Origin: Atopomonas hussainii
GTDB lineage: Bacteria; Pseudomonadota; Gammaproteobacteria; Pseudomonadales; Pseudomonadaceae
Direction of reading: 5' to 3'
Assembly: GCF_900109735.1 (NCBI RefSeq)
Contig: NZ_FOAS01000020.1
Coordinates: 1 to 58,476 of the forward strand
Length of the DNA stretch: 58,476 nt
Shown in pieces: positions 14,598 through 23,463 of this stretch. The notes beneath the pieces are model-generated. The model was not told where the DNA came from and made no database searches. It saw only the letters and a list, made by a program, of their open reading frames with translations. Position numbers and translations under genes: made by a program. Each line of letters begins with the position of its first letter. Position 1 is the stretch's first letter.

Positions 14598-15974
14598 TCA
14601 ACACTCAATAATATTCACCGCCAAACCGCCGCGTGCGGTCTCTTTATATTTGCTCTTCATGTCAGCACCGGTCTGGCGCATGGTGCGGATGACTTTATCC
14701 AGCGAGACAAAGTGCTGACCGTCGCCGCGCAGGGCCATGCGGGCGGCGTTGATGGCTTTGATCGCGCCCATGGCGTTGCGCTCGATGCACGGTACTTGCA
14801 CTAGGCCGCCGATGGGGTCGCAGGTTAGGCCTAGGTTGTGTTCCATGCCAATCTCGGCGGCGTTTTCCACTTGCGCGGTGCTGCCGCCTAACACTTCGCA
14901 CAGCGCGCCGGCGGCCATGGAACAGGCGACGCCCACTTCACCTTGGCAGCCGACTTCCGCGCCGGAGATCGACGCTTGCTCTTTATATAGAATGCCAATC
15001 GCCGCAGCGGTGAGTAGAAAGCGCACCACGCCGTCGTTGCCCGCGCCGTGGGTAAAGCGGGTGTAGTAGTGCAGCACAGCGGGCACGATACCGGCGGCGC
15101 CGTTGGTGGGCGCGGTGACTACGCGGCCGCCGCTGGCGTTTTCTTCATTCACCGCCAGCGCGTAGAGGTTGACCCAGTCCAGCACGTTAAGGTGGTCACG
15201 CAGGTTGGCTTCGGGGTTGTCGCTAAGCTGGCGCTTGAGGGCTGGGGCGCGGCGTTTCACTTTCAGCCCGCCGGGCATGATGCCTTCGGTGCGGCAGCCG
15301 TTATCGACGCAGGTTTGCATCACTTGCCAAATCTTCAGCAGGCCGGCGCGGGTCTCGGCTTCGCTGCGCCATACGCTTTCGTTACGCAGCATCACTTCGC
15401 TGATCGACAGTTTGTGTTCCGCGCAGTGCGCCAGCAGTTGCTTGGCGGTGGTGAAGGGCAGGGGCAGAGCGGTGGTGTCGGCGACGATGCGGTCGGCACC
15501 GGCGGCGCTGTCATCCACCACAAAACCGCCACCGACCGAGTAGTACTCGCGTTCGCGCAGTTGCACGCCGGCGCTATCCAGCGCGCGGAAGATCATGCCG
15601 TTGGGGTGATAGGGCAGCGGCTTGCGAATCATCAGCACATGCTGTTTTTCGACAAAGGCGATGGCGTGTTCACCGAGCAGTTTGAGCCGGCCGCTGCTAC
15701 GAATAGCAGCGAGGTAATCCGGCACGCGCTGGGTATCCACTTGATCGGGGTAGTGACCTTCCAAGCCCAGTAGCACAGCGGTGTCGCTGCCGTGGCCTTT
15801 GCCAGTGGCACCGAGCGAGCCATACAGCTCAGCCTTCACATTAGCCACTTGGCTGAGTAGGCCATCGCGCTTTAGCCCCTCGACAAAACGCACGGCCGCC
15901 AGCATCGGCCCCACCGTGTGCGAGCTAGAGGGGCCGATACCGATTTTGAACAGGTCAAACACACTTAACGCCAT
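14598..15974 (-). CDS. sdaA: L-serine ammonia-lyase, iron-sulfur dependent
   Basis: The protein has 458 residues, the full single-chain form with the beta domain (about 1-160) and alpha domain (190-458) fused. It deaminates L-serine to pyruvate using a 4Fe-4S cluster. The signature [16 protein letters not shown] is at the N-terminus. Candidate cluster cysteines lie in [20 protein letters not shown] and [20 protein letters not shown]. The C-terminus ends in Cys, a feature of SdaA enzymes where the terminal Cys occupies the active site. It appears monocistronic. Confidence 0.95.
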   Translation of the reverse strand: MALSVFDLFKIGIGPSSSHTVGPMLAAVRFVEGLKRDGLLSQVANVKAELYGSLGATGKGHGSDTAVLLGLEGHYPDQVDTQRVPDYLAAIRSSGRLKLLGEHAIAFVEKQHVLMIRKPLPYHPNGMIFRALDSAGVQLREREYYSVGGGFVVDDSAAGADRIVADTTALPLPFTTAKQLLAHCAEHKLSISEVMLRNESVWRSEAETRAGLLKIWQVMQTCVDNGCRTEGIMPGGLKVKRRAPALKRQLSDNPEANLRDHLNVLDWVNLYALAVNEENASGGRVVTAPTNGAAGIVPAVLHYYTRFTHGAGNDGVVRFLLTAAAIGILYKEQASISGAEVGCQGEVGVACSMAAGALCEVLGGSTAQVENAAEIGMEHNLGLTCDPIGGLVQVPCIERNAMGAIKAINAARMALRGDGQHFVSLDKVIRTMRQTGADMKSKYKETARGGLAVNIIEC

Positions 15975-16077
15975 GGGATTCTCGCGCGGTAGTCACTGCT
16001 TACAGCTTAGTCAGCTGGTTGAGCGTTGACGCGCGAGGATGCGACACCCCTGTAAGCGGCGGCGACGCGTTGGGTTG

Positions 16078-17013
16078 TCAGGCGGTGACCGGTTCAGCTG
16101 TGGCAGCCAGTGCTTGCAGAAAACACTCCAGCACCAAGTTAGGCCGCCGCCCTTTGCGGGTGACCGAGGCCAGCTGCAAATCGTAGAAACGGCTCTCGGC
16201 TTTTAGGGCACGCAAGCGGCCCTGCTGCACCCAGCTTTCGGCGTAGTGGTCGGGCAGATAGCCGATATAGCGCCCGGTTAAGATCAAAAAAGCCATGCCT
16301 TCGCGGTCGCTGGCGCTGGCGGTGCAGTTCAGCCGTTGGTAGTGCGCTTGCACATCGGCTGGCAAGCGGAAGGTCGGGGCGATGGCCTCTTGCTCATCTA
16401 AGCGCGCATCGCTGAGTTTGCGGTCGTCGACATAAAACAGCGGGTGGCCAACGGCGCAGTACAGCAGCGAGCGCTCGCCATACAGGGCTTGGTAATCCAG
16501 CCCTGAGAGCGGCGCGGTTTGCGGCACCACGCCCACTTGCAGGCGGCCATCGAGCACGCCTTGCTCCACTTCATCCGGCGGGCTCATGCGGATGTTGATC
16601 TGCACGTCTGGGCCTTGCTCTTTCAGCTGGCTAAGCGCGTTGCTGATGCGCATGTATTGGATGGTGACCAAGTTGTCGGTCAGGCCAATGTTCAGCTCGC
16701 CGCGTAAATGTTGGTGCAGGCTGTTCACTTCGCTGCGAAAGCCTTCCAGTGCGGCGAGCAGTTGCAGGCTGGCTTGGTACACCTCTTGGCCTTCTTCGGT
16801 TAAGGCAAAGCCGGCGCGACCACGTTGGCACAGGCGCAGGCCTAGGCGCTGTTCCAAGTCGCTCATTTGCTGGCTGATGGCCGAGCGGCCAATACCGAGG
16901 GCGCTTTCCGCTGCTGAAAAGCCGCCGCATTCCACCACGGCGCGAAACACGCGCAGTAGACGGATTTCAAAGTCGCTGACTTGGGCGAGGGGTTCGGCGC
17001 GGCGCTGGCTCAT
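16078..17013 (-). CDS. LysR-family regulator divergent from beta-alanine catabolism genes
   Basis: The protein has 311 residues. The winged HTH is at about 15-75 (FRAVVECGGFSAAESALGIG, RSAISQQMSDLEQRLGLRLC), and the substrate-binding domain (SBP) spans 95-300. It is transcribed divergently from the beta-alanine transaminase gene with a 139-bp shared region that holds a LysR-type palindrome, so it very likely controls bauA-mmsA in response to beta-alanine, malonate semialdehyde or a related metabolite. The inducer cannot be deduced from sequence. Confidence 0.9.
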   Translation of the reverse strand: MSQRRAEPLAQVSDFEIRLLRVFRAVVECGGFSAAESALGIGRSAISQQMSDLEQRLGLRLCQRGRAGFALTEEGQEVYQASLQLLAALEGFRSEVNSLHQHLRGELNIGLTDNLVTIQYMRISNALSQLKEQGPDVQINIRMSPPDEVEQGVLDGRLQVGVVPQTAPLSGLDYQALYGERSLLYCAVGHPLFYVDDRKLSDARLDEQEAIAPTFRLPADVQAHYQRLNCTASASDREGMAFLILTGRYIGYLPDHYAESWVQQGRLRALKAESRFYDLQLASVTRKGRRPNLVLECFLQALAATAEPVTA

Positions 17014-17047
17014 TGTTTAGTTACTCTGCAACTTAAGGTTTAAAGAG

Positions 17048-17067
17048 TTGGATTTTTGTGAATCTAA
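17048..17067. promoter_or_regulatory. LysR-type operator in the bauA / lysR divergent region
   Basis: TTGGATT-TTTGTG-AATCTAA is an inverted repeat with the T-N11-A layout of LysR sites, placed 34 bp from the regulator start and 86 bp from the transaminase start. Confidence 0.6.
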
Positions 17068-17152
17068 CCGCGTGGCAGTCTAGGCTCAATCTTTATCGCG
17101 TTCGGCCTGTGGGTGGTTGCCGGGCGCGGCCCTTATTGCTTGGAGCCAACCC

Positions 17153-18508
17153 ATGAACATGCCGCACAGTTTGTCCGCGACAGCCCCATCGTCCACCGCC
17201 GGTTTGAAGCTGGACAGCTTCTGGATGCCGACCACTGCTAACCGCAGCTTTCACCGCGATCCGCGGATGATTGTCGGCGCCGAAGGCAAATACCTGATTG
17301 ATGCCGATGGCCGTCGCGTGTTCGACAGCCTCTCCGGCCTGTGGACCTGCGGTGCCGGCCATTGCCGTAGCGAGATTGCTGCGGCGGTGAGCAAGCAGAT
17401 GAGTACGCTGGATTACTCGCCGGGCTTTCAGTTTGGCCAGCCGCTGGCGTTTCAGCTCGCCGAAAAGGTCGCCCAGTGGATGCCCAGCGAGCTGGGCCAT
17501 GTGTTCTTTACCAACTCCGGCAGCGAGTGCGCCGACACCGCAATCAAGATGGCCCGCGCCTATTGGCGCTTAAAAGGCCATGCCACCAAGACCAAGCTGA
17601 TTGGTCGGGCGCGTGGTTATCACGGCGTTAACGTCGCTGGCACCAGCTTGGGCGGCATCGGCGGTAACCGTAAGCTGTTCGGCACACTGATGGACGCCGA
17701 CCACCTGCCGCACACCTTGCAGCCGCAGCTGGCCTTTACCAAAGGCATGGCAGAAACCGGCGGGGTCGAGCTGGCCAACGAATTGCTCAAGCTGATTGAG
17801 CTACACGATGCCTCGAACATTGCCGCGGTGATCGTCGAGCCCATGGCCGGTTCTGCCGGCGTCATCGTGCCGCCGCAGGGTTACTTGCAGCGTCTGCGTG
17901 AGATCTGCACGCAGCACAACATCCTGCTGATTTTCGATGAGGTGATCACCGCCTTTGGCCGTATGGGCAAGCGCACTGGCGCGGAATACTTCGGTGTCAC
18001 GCCAGACATCATCAACTGCGCCAAGCAGATCACTAACGGTGCCATCCCCATGGGCGCGGTGGTCACCAGTGGCGAGATTTATCAGACCTTTATGAACCAA
18101 GCCGCGCCGGAGCACATGATCGAGTTTCCGCATGGCTACACCTATTCCGCCCATCCGGTGGCGTGCGCCGCAGGCTTGGCCACGCTGGAACTGCTCGAGC
18201 GCGAACAGCTGATCGAACAATCCGCCGCGCTGGCGCCAGTGTTTGAAGAAAAACTGCACGGCCTAAAGGGCAGCCAGCATGTGCTGGATATCCGTAACTG
18301 CGGCTTGGCAGGTGCCCTGCAATTGGCGCCGCGTGATGGCGATGCGGTGATCCGCCCCTTCGAGGCCGGTTTGGCTTTATGGCGCGCCGGTTTCTACGTG
18401 CGCTTTGGCGGCGACACGCTGCAATTTGGCCCCACCTTTAACACCACCGCCGACGAGCTGGACACCTTGTTCAACGCAGTGGGCGACGCGCTAACTCAAT
18501 TGGATTAA
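17153..18508 (+). CDS. bauA: Beta-alanine--pyruvate (omega-amino acid) transaminase
   Basis: The protein has 451 residues. This class III PLP aminotransferase moves the amino group of beta-alanine (and other omega-amino acids) to pyruvate, giving malonate semialdehyde. Motifs: DSLSGLWTCGAGHCRSEI, GYHGVNVAGTSLGG, the LIFDEVITAFGRMGKRTGAE cofactor segment and the PLP lysine in NCAKQITNGAIPMGAV. The ATG at 17153 with TGGAG 8 nt upstream was chosen; a second Met follows two codons later. The dehydrogenase downstream completes the route to acetyl-CoA. Confidence 0.92.
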   Translation: MNMPHSLSATAPSSTAGLKLDSFWMPTTANRSFHRDPRMIVGAEGKYLIDADGRRVFDSLSGLWTCGAGHCRSEIAAAVSKQMSTLDYSPGFQFGQPLAFQLAEKVAQWMPSELGHVFFTNSGSECADTAIKMARAYWRLKGHATKTKLIGRARGYHGVNVAGTSLGGIGGNRKLFGTLMDADHLPHTLQPQLAFTKGMAETGGVELANELLKLIELHDASNIAAVIVEPMAGSAGVIVPPQGYLQRLREICTQHNILLIFDEVITAFGRMGKRTGAEYFGVTPDIINCAKQITNGAIPMGAVVTSGEIYQTFMNQAAPEHMIEFPHGYTYSAHPVACAAGLATLELLEREQLIEQSAALAPVFEEKLHGLKGSQHVLDIRNCGLAGALQLAPRDGDAVIRPFEAGLALWRAGFYVRFGGDTLQFGPTFNTTADELDTLFNAVGDALTQLD

Positions 18509-18555
18509 TGGCCAGCCCCGCGCTGCCACAACGCTTTTAGGTTTGGAGAAAACAG

Positions 18556-20055
18556 ATGACCACCCCGATTGTGCATTTTATTAATGGTGAACTCGTAGCC
18601 GGCGGCGGCCGCGAAGCCGAGGTGTTTAACCCCTCGCAGGGCGAAGCCTTTCGCCGCGTAGAGCTGGCCGACAAGGCCACCGTCGAGCAAGCCATTGCTG
18701 CCGCTAAAGCCGCATTTCCCGCGTGGCGCAACACGCCGCCGGCCAAGCGTGCGCAGGTGATGTTCCGCTTTAAGCAACTGCTGGAAGAAAACGAAAGCAA
18801 GATTGCCGAGCTGATCAGCCAAGAGCACGGCAAAACCATCGAAGACGCTATTGGCGAACTCAAGCGCGGCATCGAGAACGTCGAATTTGCCTGTGGCGCA
18901 CCGCAGCTGCTCAAAGGCGAATACAGCCGTAATGCTGGGCCAAATATCGACAGCTGGAGCGACTTCCAACCGCTGGGCGTAGTAGCTGGCATTACCCCGT
19001 TTAACTTCCCGGCCATGGTGCCGCTGTGGATGTATCCGCTGGCCATCGTGTGCGGCAACACCTTCGTGTTGAAGCCGTCTGAGCGTGACCCAAGCTCCAC
19101 CCTGATGATCGCCCAGCTGCTGCACGAAGCCGGTCTGCCTGCCGGTGTGATCAACGTCGTGCAGGGCGATAAGCTGGCGGTGGATACGCTGATCGAATCG
19201 CCTACGGTAAAAGCCATCAGCTTTGTCGGCTCCACGCCGATTGCCGAATACATCTACACCGAGGCCAACCGTCGCGGTAAGCGCGTGCAGGCCTTGGGCG
19301 GGGCGAAAAACCACGCGGTGGTCATGCCCGATGCCGATTTGGATAACGCCGTGAATGCTTTGATGGGCGCGGCTTACGGCTCGTGCGGCGAGCGCTGCAT
19401 GGCGATCTCGGTAGCCGTGGCGGTAGGCGATCAAGTGGCCGACGCGTTGGTGGCCAAGCTAACCCCGAAAATTCAGGCACTGAAGATCGGTGCGGGCACT
19501 TCTTGTGGCCTCGACATGGGGCCGCTGGTCACTCGTCAGCATTGCGACAAGGTGCGTGGTTATGTGGACACCGGCGTTAGCGAAGGCGCTGAGCTGGTGG
19601 TCGATGGCCGCGGCCTCAGCGTAGCCGGTAACGAGGCGGGCTTCTTCTTGGGCGGCTGCCTGTTCGACAAGGTCACCGCAGAGATGACCATTTACCGCGA
19701 CGAAATCTTCGGTCCTGTGCTGTGCATCGTGCGTGTCGGCAGCTTGGAAGAAGCCATGCAGTTGATCAACGACCACGAATACGGCAACGGTACCTGCATC
19801 TTCACTCGCGACGGTGAGTCGGCGCGCTTGTTCTGCGACGAAATCGAAGTGGGCATGGTCGGCGTCAACGTACCCCTGCCGGTGCCGGTGAGCTACCACA
19901 GCTTCGGCGGCTGGAAGCGTTCGCTGTTCGGCGACCTGCACGCCTACGGCCCCGATGGCGTGCGCTTCTACACCAAGCGCAAAACCATCACCCAACGCTG
20001 GCCAGAACGCGCCAGCCACGAAGCAGCGCAGTTTGCTTTTCCTAGTAATGGTTAA
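18556..20055 (+). CDS. mmsA: CoA-acylating (methyl)malonate-semialdehyde dehydrogenase
   Basis: The protein has 499 residues. The aldehyde dehydrogenase fold is clear: cofactor segment [32 protein letters not shown], and the catalytic Cys in [15 protein letters not shown]. MmsA enzymes convert (methyl)malonate semialdehyde to propionyl- or acetyl-CoA plus CO2 with NAD and CoA. Paired 47 bp after beta-alanine transaminase, its likely substrate here is malonate semialdehyde. A strong terminator follows. Confidence 0.94.
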   Translation: MTTPIVHFINGELVAGGGREAEVFNPSQGEAFRRVELADKATVEQAIAAAKAAFPAWRNTPPAKRAQVMFRFKQLLEENESKIAELISQEHGKTIEDAIGELKRGIENVEFACGAPQLLKGEYSRNAGPNIDSWSDFQPLGVVAGITPFNFPAMVPLWMYPLAIVCGNTFVLKPSERDPSSTLMIAQLLHEAGLPAGVINVVQGDKLAVDTLIESPTVKAISFVGSTPIAEYIYTEANRRGKRVQALGGAKNHAVVMPDADLDNAVNALMGAAYGSCGERCMAISVAVAVGDQVADALVAKLTPKIQALKIGAGTSCGLDMGPLVTRQHCDKVRGYVDTGVSEGAELVVDGRGLSVAGNEAGFFLGGCLFDKVTAEMTIYRDEIFGPVLCIVRVGSLEEAMQLINDHEYGNGTCIFTRDGESARLFCDEIEVGMVGVNVPLPVPVSYHSFGGWKRSLFGDLHAYGPDGVRFYTKRKTITQRWPERASHEAAQFAFPSNG

Positions 20056-20071
20056 GTAATTAGCGGTGCGT

Positions 20072-20098
20072 AAAAAAGCCGGCGTTTGCCGGCTTTTT
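20072..20098 (+). terminator. Terminator of the bauA-mmsA operon
   Basis: AAAAAGCCGGC-GTTT-GCCGGCTTTTT; symmetric, so it can also serve the convergent solute-binding protein gene. Confidence 0.9.
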
Positions 20099-20124
20099 GC
20101 TGTCTTGGCTTGGGCGCTTAGGGC

Positions 20125-20862
20125 TTAGAAATAGCTGTTCTTAATCGCGGTTAACTCGCCTTGTGCACGCAGTTCATCCAGCGCTGTTTGCAATGCCTGC
20201 ACGACCTCGTCAGGGGTTTCGTGGTTCAGTGCCAAATACAGGTCAGCGCTGTTGAAGCGATAGACGACTTTCAGGCTGCCCAACGGTGATTGTTTAGCCA
20301 TGAAACGCCCGGTGACATCATCGGTAGCCCACAAATCGATCAGGCCTTTCTCAAGTTTGTTGAGGTTTTCTTTGTCTTGCAGGCTAGTTTGTACCGCTAG
20401 GCCGCGGTCGAGCAGAAATTGCGAAATGGCATCGTTACGGTAGCCGCCGATGCGGTACGTGGCGGCTTGTTCCAGGCTATCTAGACTGATCGGGCTGTCC
20501 ACCTTGGCCAGCAGTACCCAGTCACTGACAGCAATGGGGCCGACCCACTTGAACAGCGTTTCGCGCTCTGGTGTGCGAATCGTGGAAAACAAGCCATAGC
20601 CTTTGTGCTCCAGCGTTTGCTTGTACAGACGATCCCAGGGGAAGCGCAGAATCAGTTGGCATTCTTGTGCGGCCTTTTGGCACATGGCGCGCACGGTGTC
20701 GCTACTGATGCCTTGCACGTCAGCCTCTTTAGCAAAGTTACCGCCACTGGCGGCCATGCTGAAGGGCGGTAGGTTTTCCGTCAGCAGAACTAGGGGTTGT
20801 GCTGGCGCTAGGCTGGCAAAAGACAATAACCAAAGTGCGGTCAAAAGCCGAATAGCGGGCAT
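20125..20862 (-). CDS. Periplasmic solute-binding protein, family 3 (amino-acid type)
   Basis: The protein has 245 residues from the ATG at 20862, which gives a signal peptide MPAIRLLTALWLLSFASLAP cleaved near AQP. The mature part follows the type II periplasmic-binding fold (LVLLTENLPPFSM, then RFPWDRLYKQTLEHKGYG and LWATDDVTGRFM). No permease or ATPase gene is adjacent, so it may be a sensor or an orphan polar amino-acid binding protein. Many pseudomonads carry such orphan proteins of unknown ligand. Confidence 0.85.
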   Translation of the reverse strand: MPAIRLLTALWLLSFASLAPAQPLVLLTENLPPFSMAASGGNFAKEADVQGISSDTVRAMCQKAAQECQLILRFPWDRLYKQTLEHKGYGLFSTIRTPERETLFKWVGPIAVSDWVLLAKVDSPISLDSLEQAATYRIGGYRNDAISQFLLDRGLAVQTSLQDKENLNKLEKGLIDLWATDDVTGRFMAKQSPLGSLKVVYRFNSADLYLALNHETPDEVVQALQTALDELRAQGELTAIKNSYF

Positions 20863-21143
20863 AAGGACTCCGTGAAGTGATAAGGCCACATAAAGGTGAG
20901 GCGCATTGCCTGAAGCAGCCAAGGCCACAAAGGCAACGCTCATGAGCTGATTTTAGCGGTTCAGCCGCTGCTGTGTTGTCGACTTGGCAGCACGGAAGTA
21001 TCGCGGTGAGGAATAGTTGAGCAGTGGTGCGGTAAGTGGCTGTCTTAGCTATAGCCACTTAATAAGTGGAGAATTGTTCCGGTAATCCTTAGACCGGCCC
21101 AACGTGATGTGTCCGTTAGGCCGGCTTGGGTTGGTGCGGACAG
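20863..21143. other. Intergenic region with weak dyad
   Basis: No gene is evident. An imperfect inverted repeat (AGACCGGCCCAAC with GGCCGGCTTGGG, about 21092-21124) lies downstream of the SPFH gene on the minus strand. It could slow or end transcription, although no T run follows it. Confidence 0.4.
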
Positions 21144-22034
21144 TTATTGCTGGCGTTGATAGGCTGCCGCATCAATAAACGGCACTGCATCGCCAGGCAA
21201 TACCGTGGTGGGCAAAACACCATTCCAGCGCTCGGCTTTGGTTAATTCCACCAGATTCTTATTGCTCGCCAGTGCTTCGGCACGAGCGCGAATGGCTTCG
21301 GCTTCGGCTTGGCCGCGTAGGCGAGTGGCTTCGGCATCGGCTTTGGCTTGGGCCAGTTTTGAGTCCGCTTCAGCTTGCGCTTGAGTGACGCGAATCTGCG
21401 CCTGTACTTGCTCGGTGGCTAGTTGTTGCTCGCGCGTTTTGACCTGCACCTCGGCGGTCATACGCGCCTCAACTGCTTTCTCGTAGGCATCGGAGAAGTC
21501 GATGTTTTCGATCTGCACGCTATCAATCACCACGGGGCCTTTGATGCTGTTTTTGATGGCTGTGGAGATGTCGCTCACAAGCTGGCCACGGTTTTGCACG
21601 GCAGCCACGGCGTTATAGCGGCCAAACACATTTTCGACTTGCGTCGGCACTTGGCGGCTGATCAGGCGTTCGCGCATGGAGTCGCTGGTTTGATAGGCGG
21701 TATAGACCTTGGCTACCTCGGAAGGCGCTACATGCCATGACACGGATACGCGCAGCGTGGCGGCCTGCTGGTCTTTACTGTAGGCCTGCAAGCGGTCATA
21801 CAGGGTGACTTGGCTTTGAATGGAAATCAGCTTAACGCTCTCGATAAAGGGCACTTTGAAGGACAGCCCCGGCTCAATAACGCCAACCAGCGCGCCATTG
21901 CGCAGTAAAACCCCGCGCTCGGTTTCGTCGATGGTGTACCAAGAGCTGGCTAAGGCGAAAATGCCCAGTACTACAGTGGCACCGATGGCGACAGCCTTGT
22001 TGCTGATCTTCGGGGGTGTGGGCAGGTTGTTCAT
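21144..22034 (-). CDS. SPFH/prohibitin-family membrane protein
   Basis: The protein has 296 residues. One transmembrane segment lies at about 13-33 (AVAIGATVVLGIFALASSWY). The SPFH domain spans about 35-200 (ETERGVLLRNGALVGVIEPG, QVENVFGRYNAVAAVQNRGQ). A long Ala/Glu/Gln-rich coiled coil covers 195-265. Prohibitin-type proteins assemble into large rings in the inner membrane and often modulate proteases such as FtsH. It is apparently monocistronic, with no hflK partner next to it, so it is closer to single-gene prohibitins than to the HflKC pair. Confidence 0.88.
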   Translation of the reverse strand: MNNLPTPPKISNKAVAIGATVVLGIFALASSWYTIDETERGVLLRNGALVGVIEPGLSFKVPFIESVKLISIQSQVTLYDRLQAYSKDQQAATLRVSVSWHVAPSEVAKVYTAYQTSDSMRERLISRQVPTQVENVFGRYNAVAAVQNRGQLVSDISTAIKNSIKGPVVIDSVQIENIDFSDAYEKAVEARMTAEVQVKTREQQLATEQVQAQIRVTQAQAEADSKLAQAKADAEATRLRGQAEAEAIRARAEALASNKNLVELTKAERWNGVLPTTVLPGDAVPFIDAAAYQRQQ

Positions 22035-22166
22035 TCAAGCATCCTTATTTGAGGGGATAACGGCGGCGTTCGTTTTGCGAGTGCTGTCTGGCGCAGAGGG
22101 GCAACCCTAACCTTGTAAGGCCTGTGGAACAAGGTTGGCTGAGTGAGTGTGTGGCGCCCGTCGTGG

Positions 22167-23357
22167 TTATGACGTTTTGCGCGGTGAGTCTTCCGCTGGG
22201 CCTTTACTGCTAAGCACGCAGAGCAGTGCCAACACCGCACAAGCCCCCATCACCCACGCTAACGGCTGAGCCGTGCCGTTGTGCAACACGCCGACCAGTG
22301 CCGAGGTAAAACCGGCCACGGCAAACTGGCTAAAGCCGAGCATGGCAGAGGCGCTGCCAGCGTTGGCGGCTTGGCCGCTCATGGCGCAGGCGGTGGCGTT
22401 GGGCAGTAGGCAGCCGATGCTGGCGATATAGCCAAACAACGGCACTAATATTGGCCACAGGCTGCGTGGCTGCAGTTGGGCAATCACCAGTAAGACTAAG
22501 GCACACGCCACGGTAATCAGCATGATGCGGCCTAGCCAAACCTGCGGCGGGGCATAGCGCAGCAAGCGGGCGTTGATTTGCGCGGCGATGATAAAACCCG
22601 CGGCATTGGCGCCGAACAGCCAGCCGTAGTGCTGCTCGCTAATGCCGTACAGGCTGATAAACACATAGGGCGAGCCGGCGATGTAGGCAAACATGCCCGC
22701 CATGACTAAGCCGCCGCTTAAACCATAGGCCATAAAGCGCCGATCGCTGAGCAAGCGGCGGTATTGTTTACCGGCTTGGCTGAGCTTGGCGCGGGGGAGT
22801 TCGCTGGGCAGGGTTTCCGGCAGATACAGCGCCACAGCGAGCAAACACAGGCTGGCGATGAGCGCCAGCCAGAGGAAAATCCACGGCCAGCTGGCATGCA
22901 CCAATAACCAGCCACCGGCAATGGGCGCCAGAATTGGCGCGAGGCCCATCACCAGCATGAGCTGCGAAAACACTTTGGCAGTGGTCAGGGTGTCGCACAA
23001 ATCGCGCACCACCGCGCGAGCCACCACCATCCCGGCGCAACCGCCCAGGGCTTGCACAAAGCGCGCGGCAATCAGTTGTTCCAGCGTGGTAGCCATAGCG
23101 CAGGCGACCGAGGCCAAGGCAAACAGGGTGATGCCCACCAGCAAAGGTTTGCGCCGCCCATAGCGGTCGGCCATTGGGCCGTAAAATAACTGCCCTAGTG
23201 CCACGCCAACAAAGTAGGCCGACAGGCTCCACTGCACGTGCTGCACGTCGGTGGCAAAGGCTTTAGCGAGAGTCGGGAAGCTGGGCAGGTAAAAGTCGAT
23301 GGCCAGTGGGCCAAAGGCGCTGAGCGCGCCCAGTATCAGCAATAAACGCAGTGGCAT
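22167..23357 (-). CDS. Bcr/CflA-type multidrug efflux MFS transporter
   Basis: The protein has 396 residues and 12 predicted transmembrane segments. The start at 23357 (MPLRLLLILGALSAFGPLAI) gives the family N-terminus, including DFYLPSFPTLA. The MFS motif A between TM2 and TM3 is present as YGPMADRYGRRKPLLVG, and the antiporter-type motif GGCAGMVVARAVVRDLCD follows. Members export bicyclomycin, chloramphenicol or sulfonamides by proton antiport; the substrate here is unknown. Confidence 0.9.
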   Translation of the reverse strand: MPLRLLLILGALSAFGPLAIDFYLPSFPTLAKAFATDVQHVQWSLSAYFVGVALGQLFYGPMADRYGRRKPLLVGITLFALASVACAMATTLEQLIAARFVQALGGCAGMVVARAVVRDLCDTLTTAKVFSQLMLVMGLAPILAPIAGGWLLVHASWPWIFLWLALIASLCLLAVALYLPETLPSELPRAKLSQAGKQYRRLLSDRRFMAYGLSGGLVMAGMFAYIAGSPYVFISLYGISEQHYGWLFGANAAGFIIAAQINARLLRYAPPQVWLGRIMLITVACALVLLVIAQLQPRSLWPILVPLFGYIASIGCLLPNATACAMSGQAANAGSASAMLGFSQFAVAGFTSALVGVLHNGTAQPLAWVMGACAVLALLCVLSSKGPAEDSPRKTS

Positions 23358-23463
23358 GCGGTATCCAAATGGGTTGTTGGTCTGCTTGCAGGGGGCGCTC
23401 GGGCAGCGATGCGTACCCTGTGCAATACTCAAACAGCATGCTTGAGTCTAACGAGGCCTCGTC

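Noticed and set aside
18505-19434. Minus-strand frame of 309 codons opposite mmsA
   Set aside because: Antisense shadow of a conserved dehydrogenase; composition is typical of reverse-frame reading.
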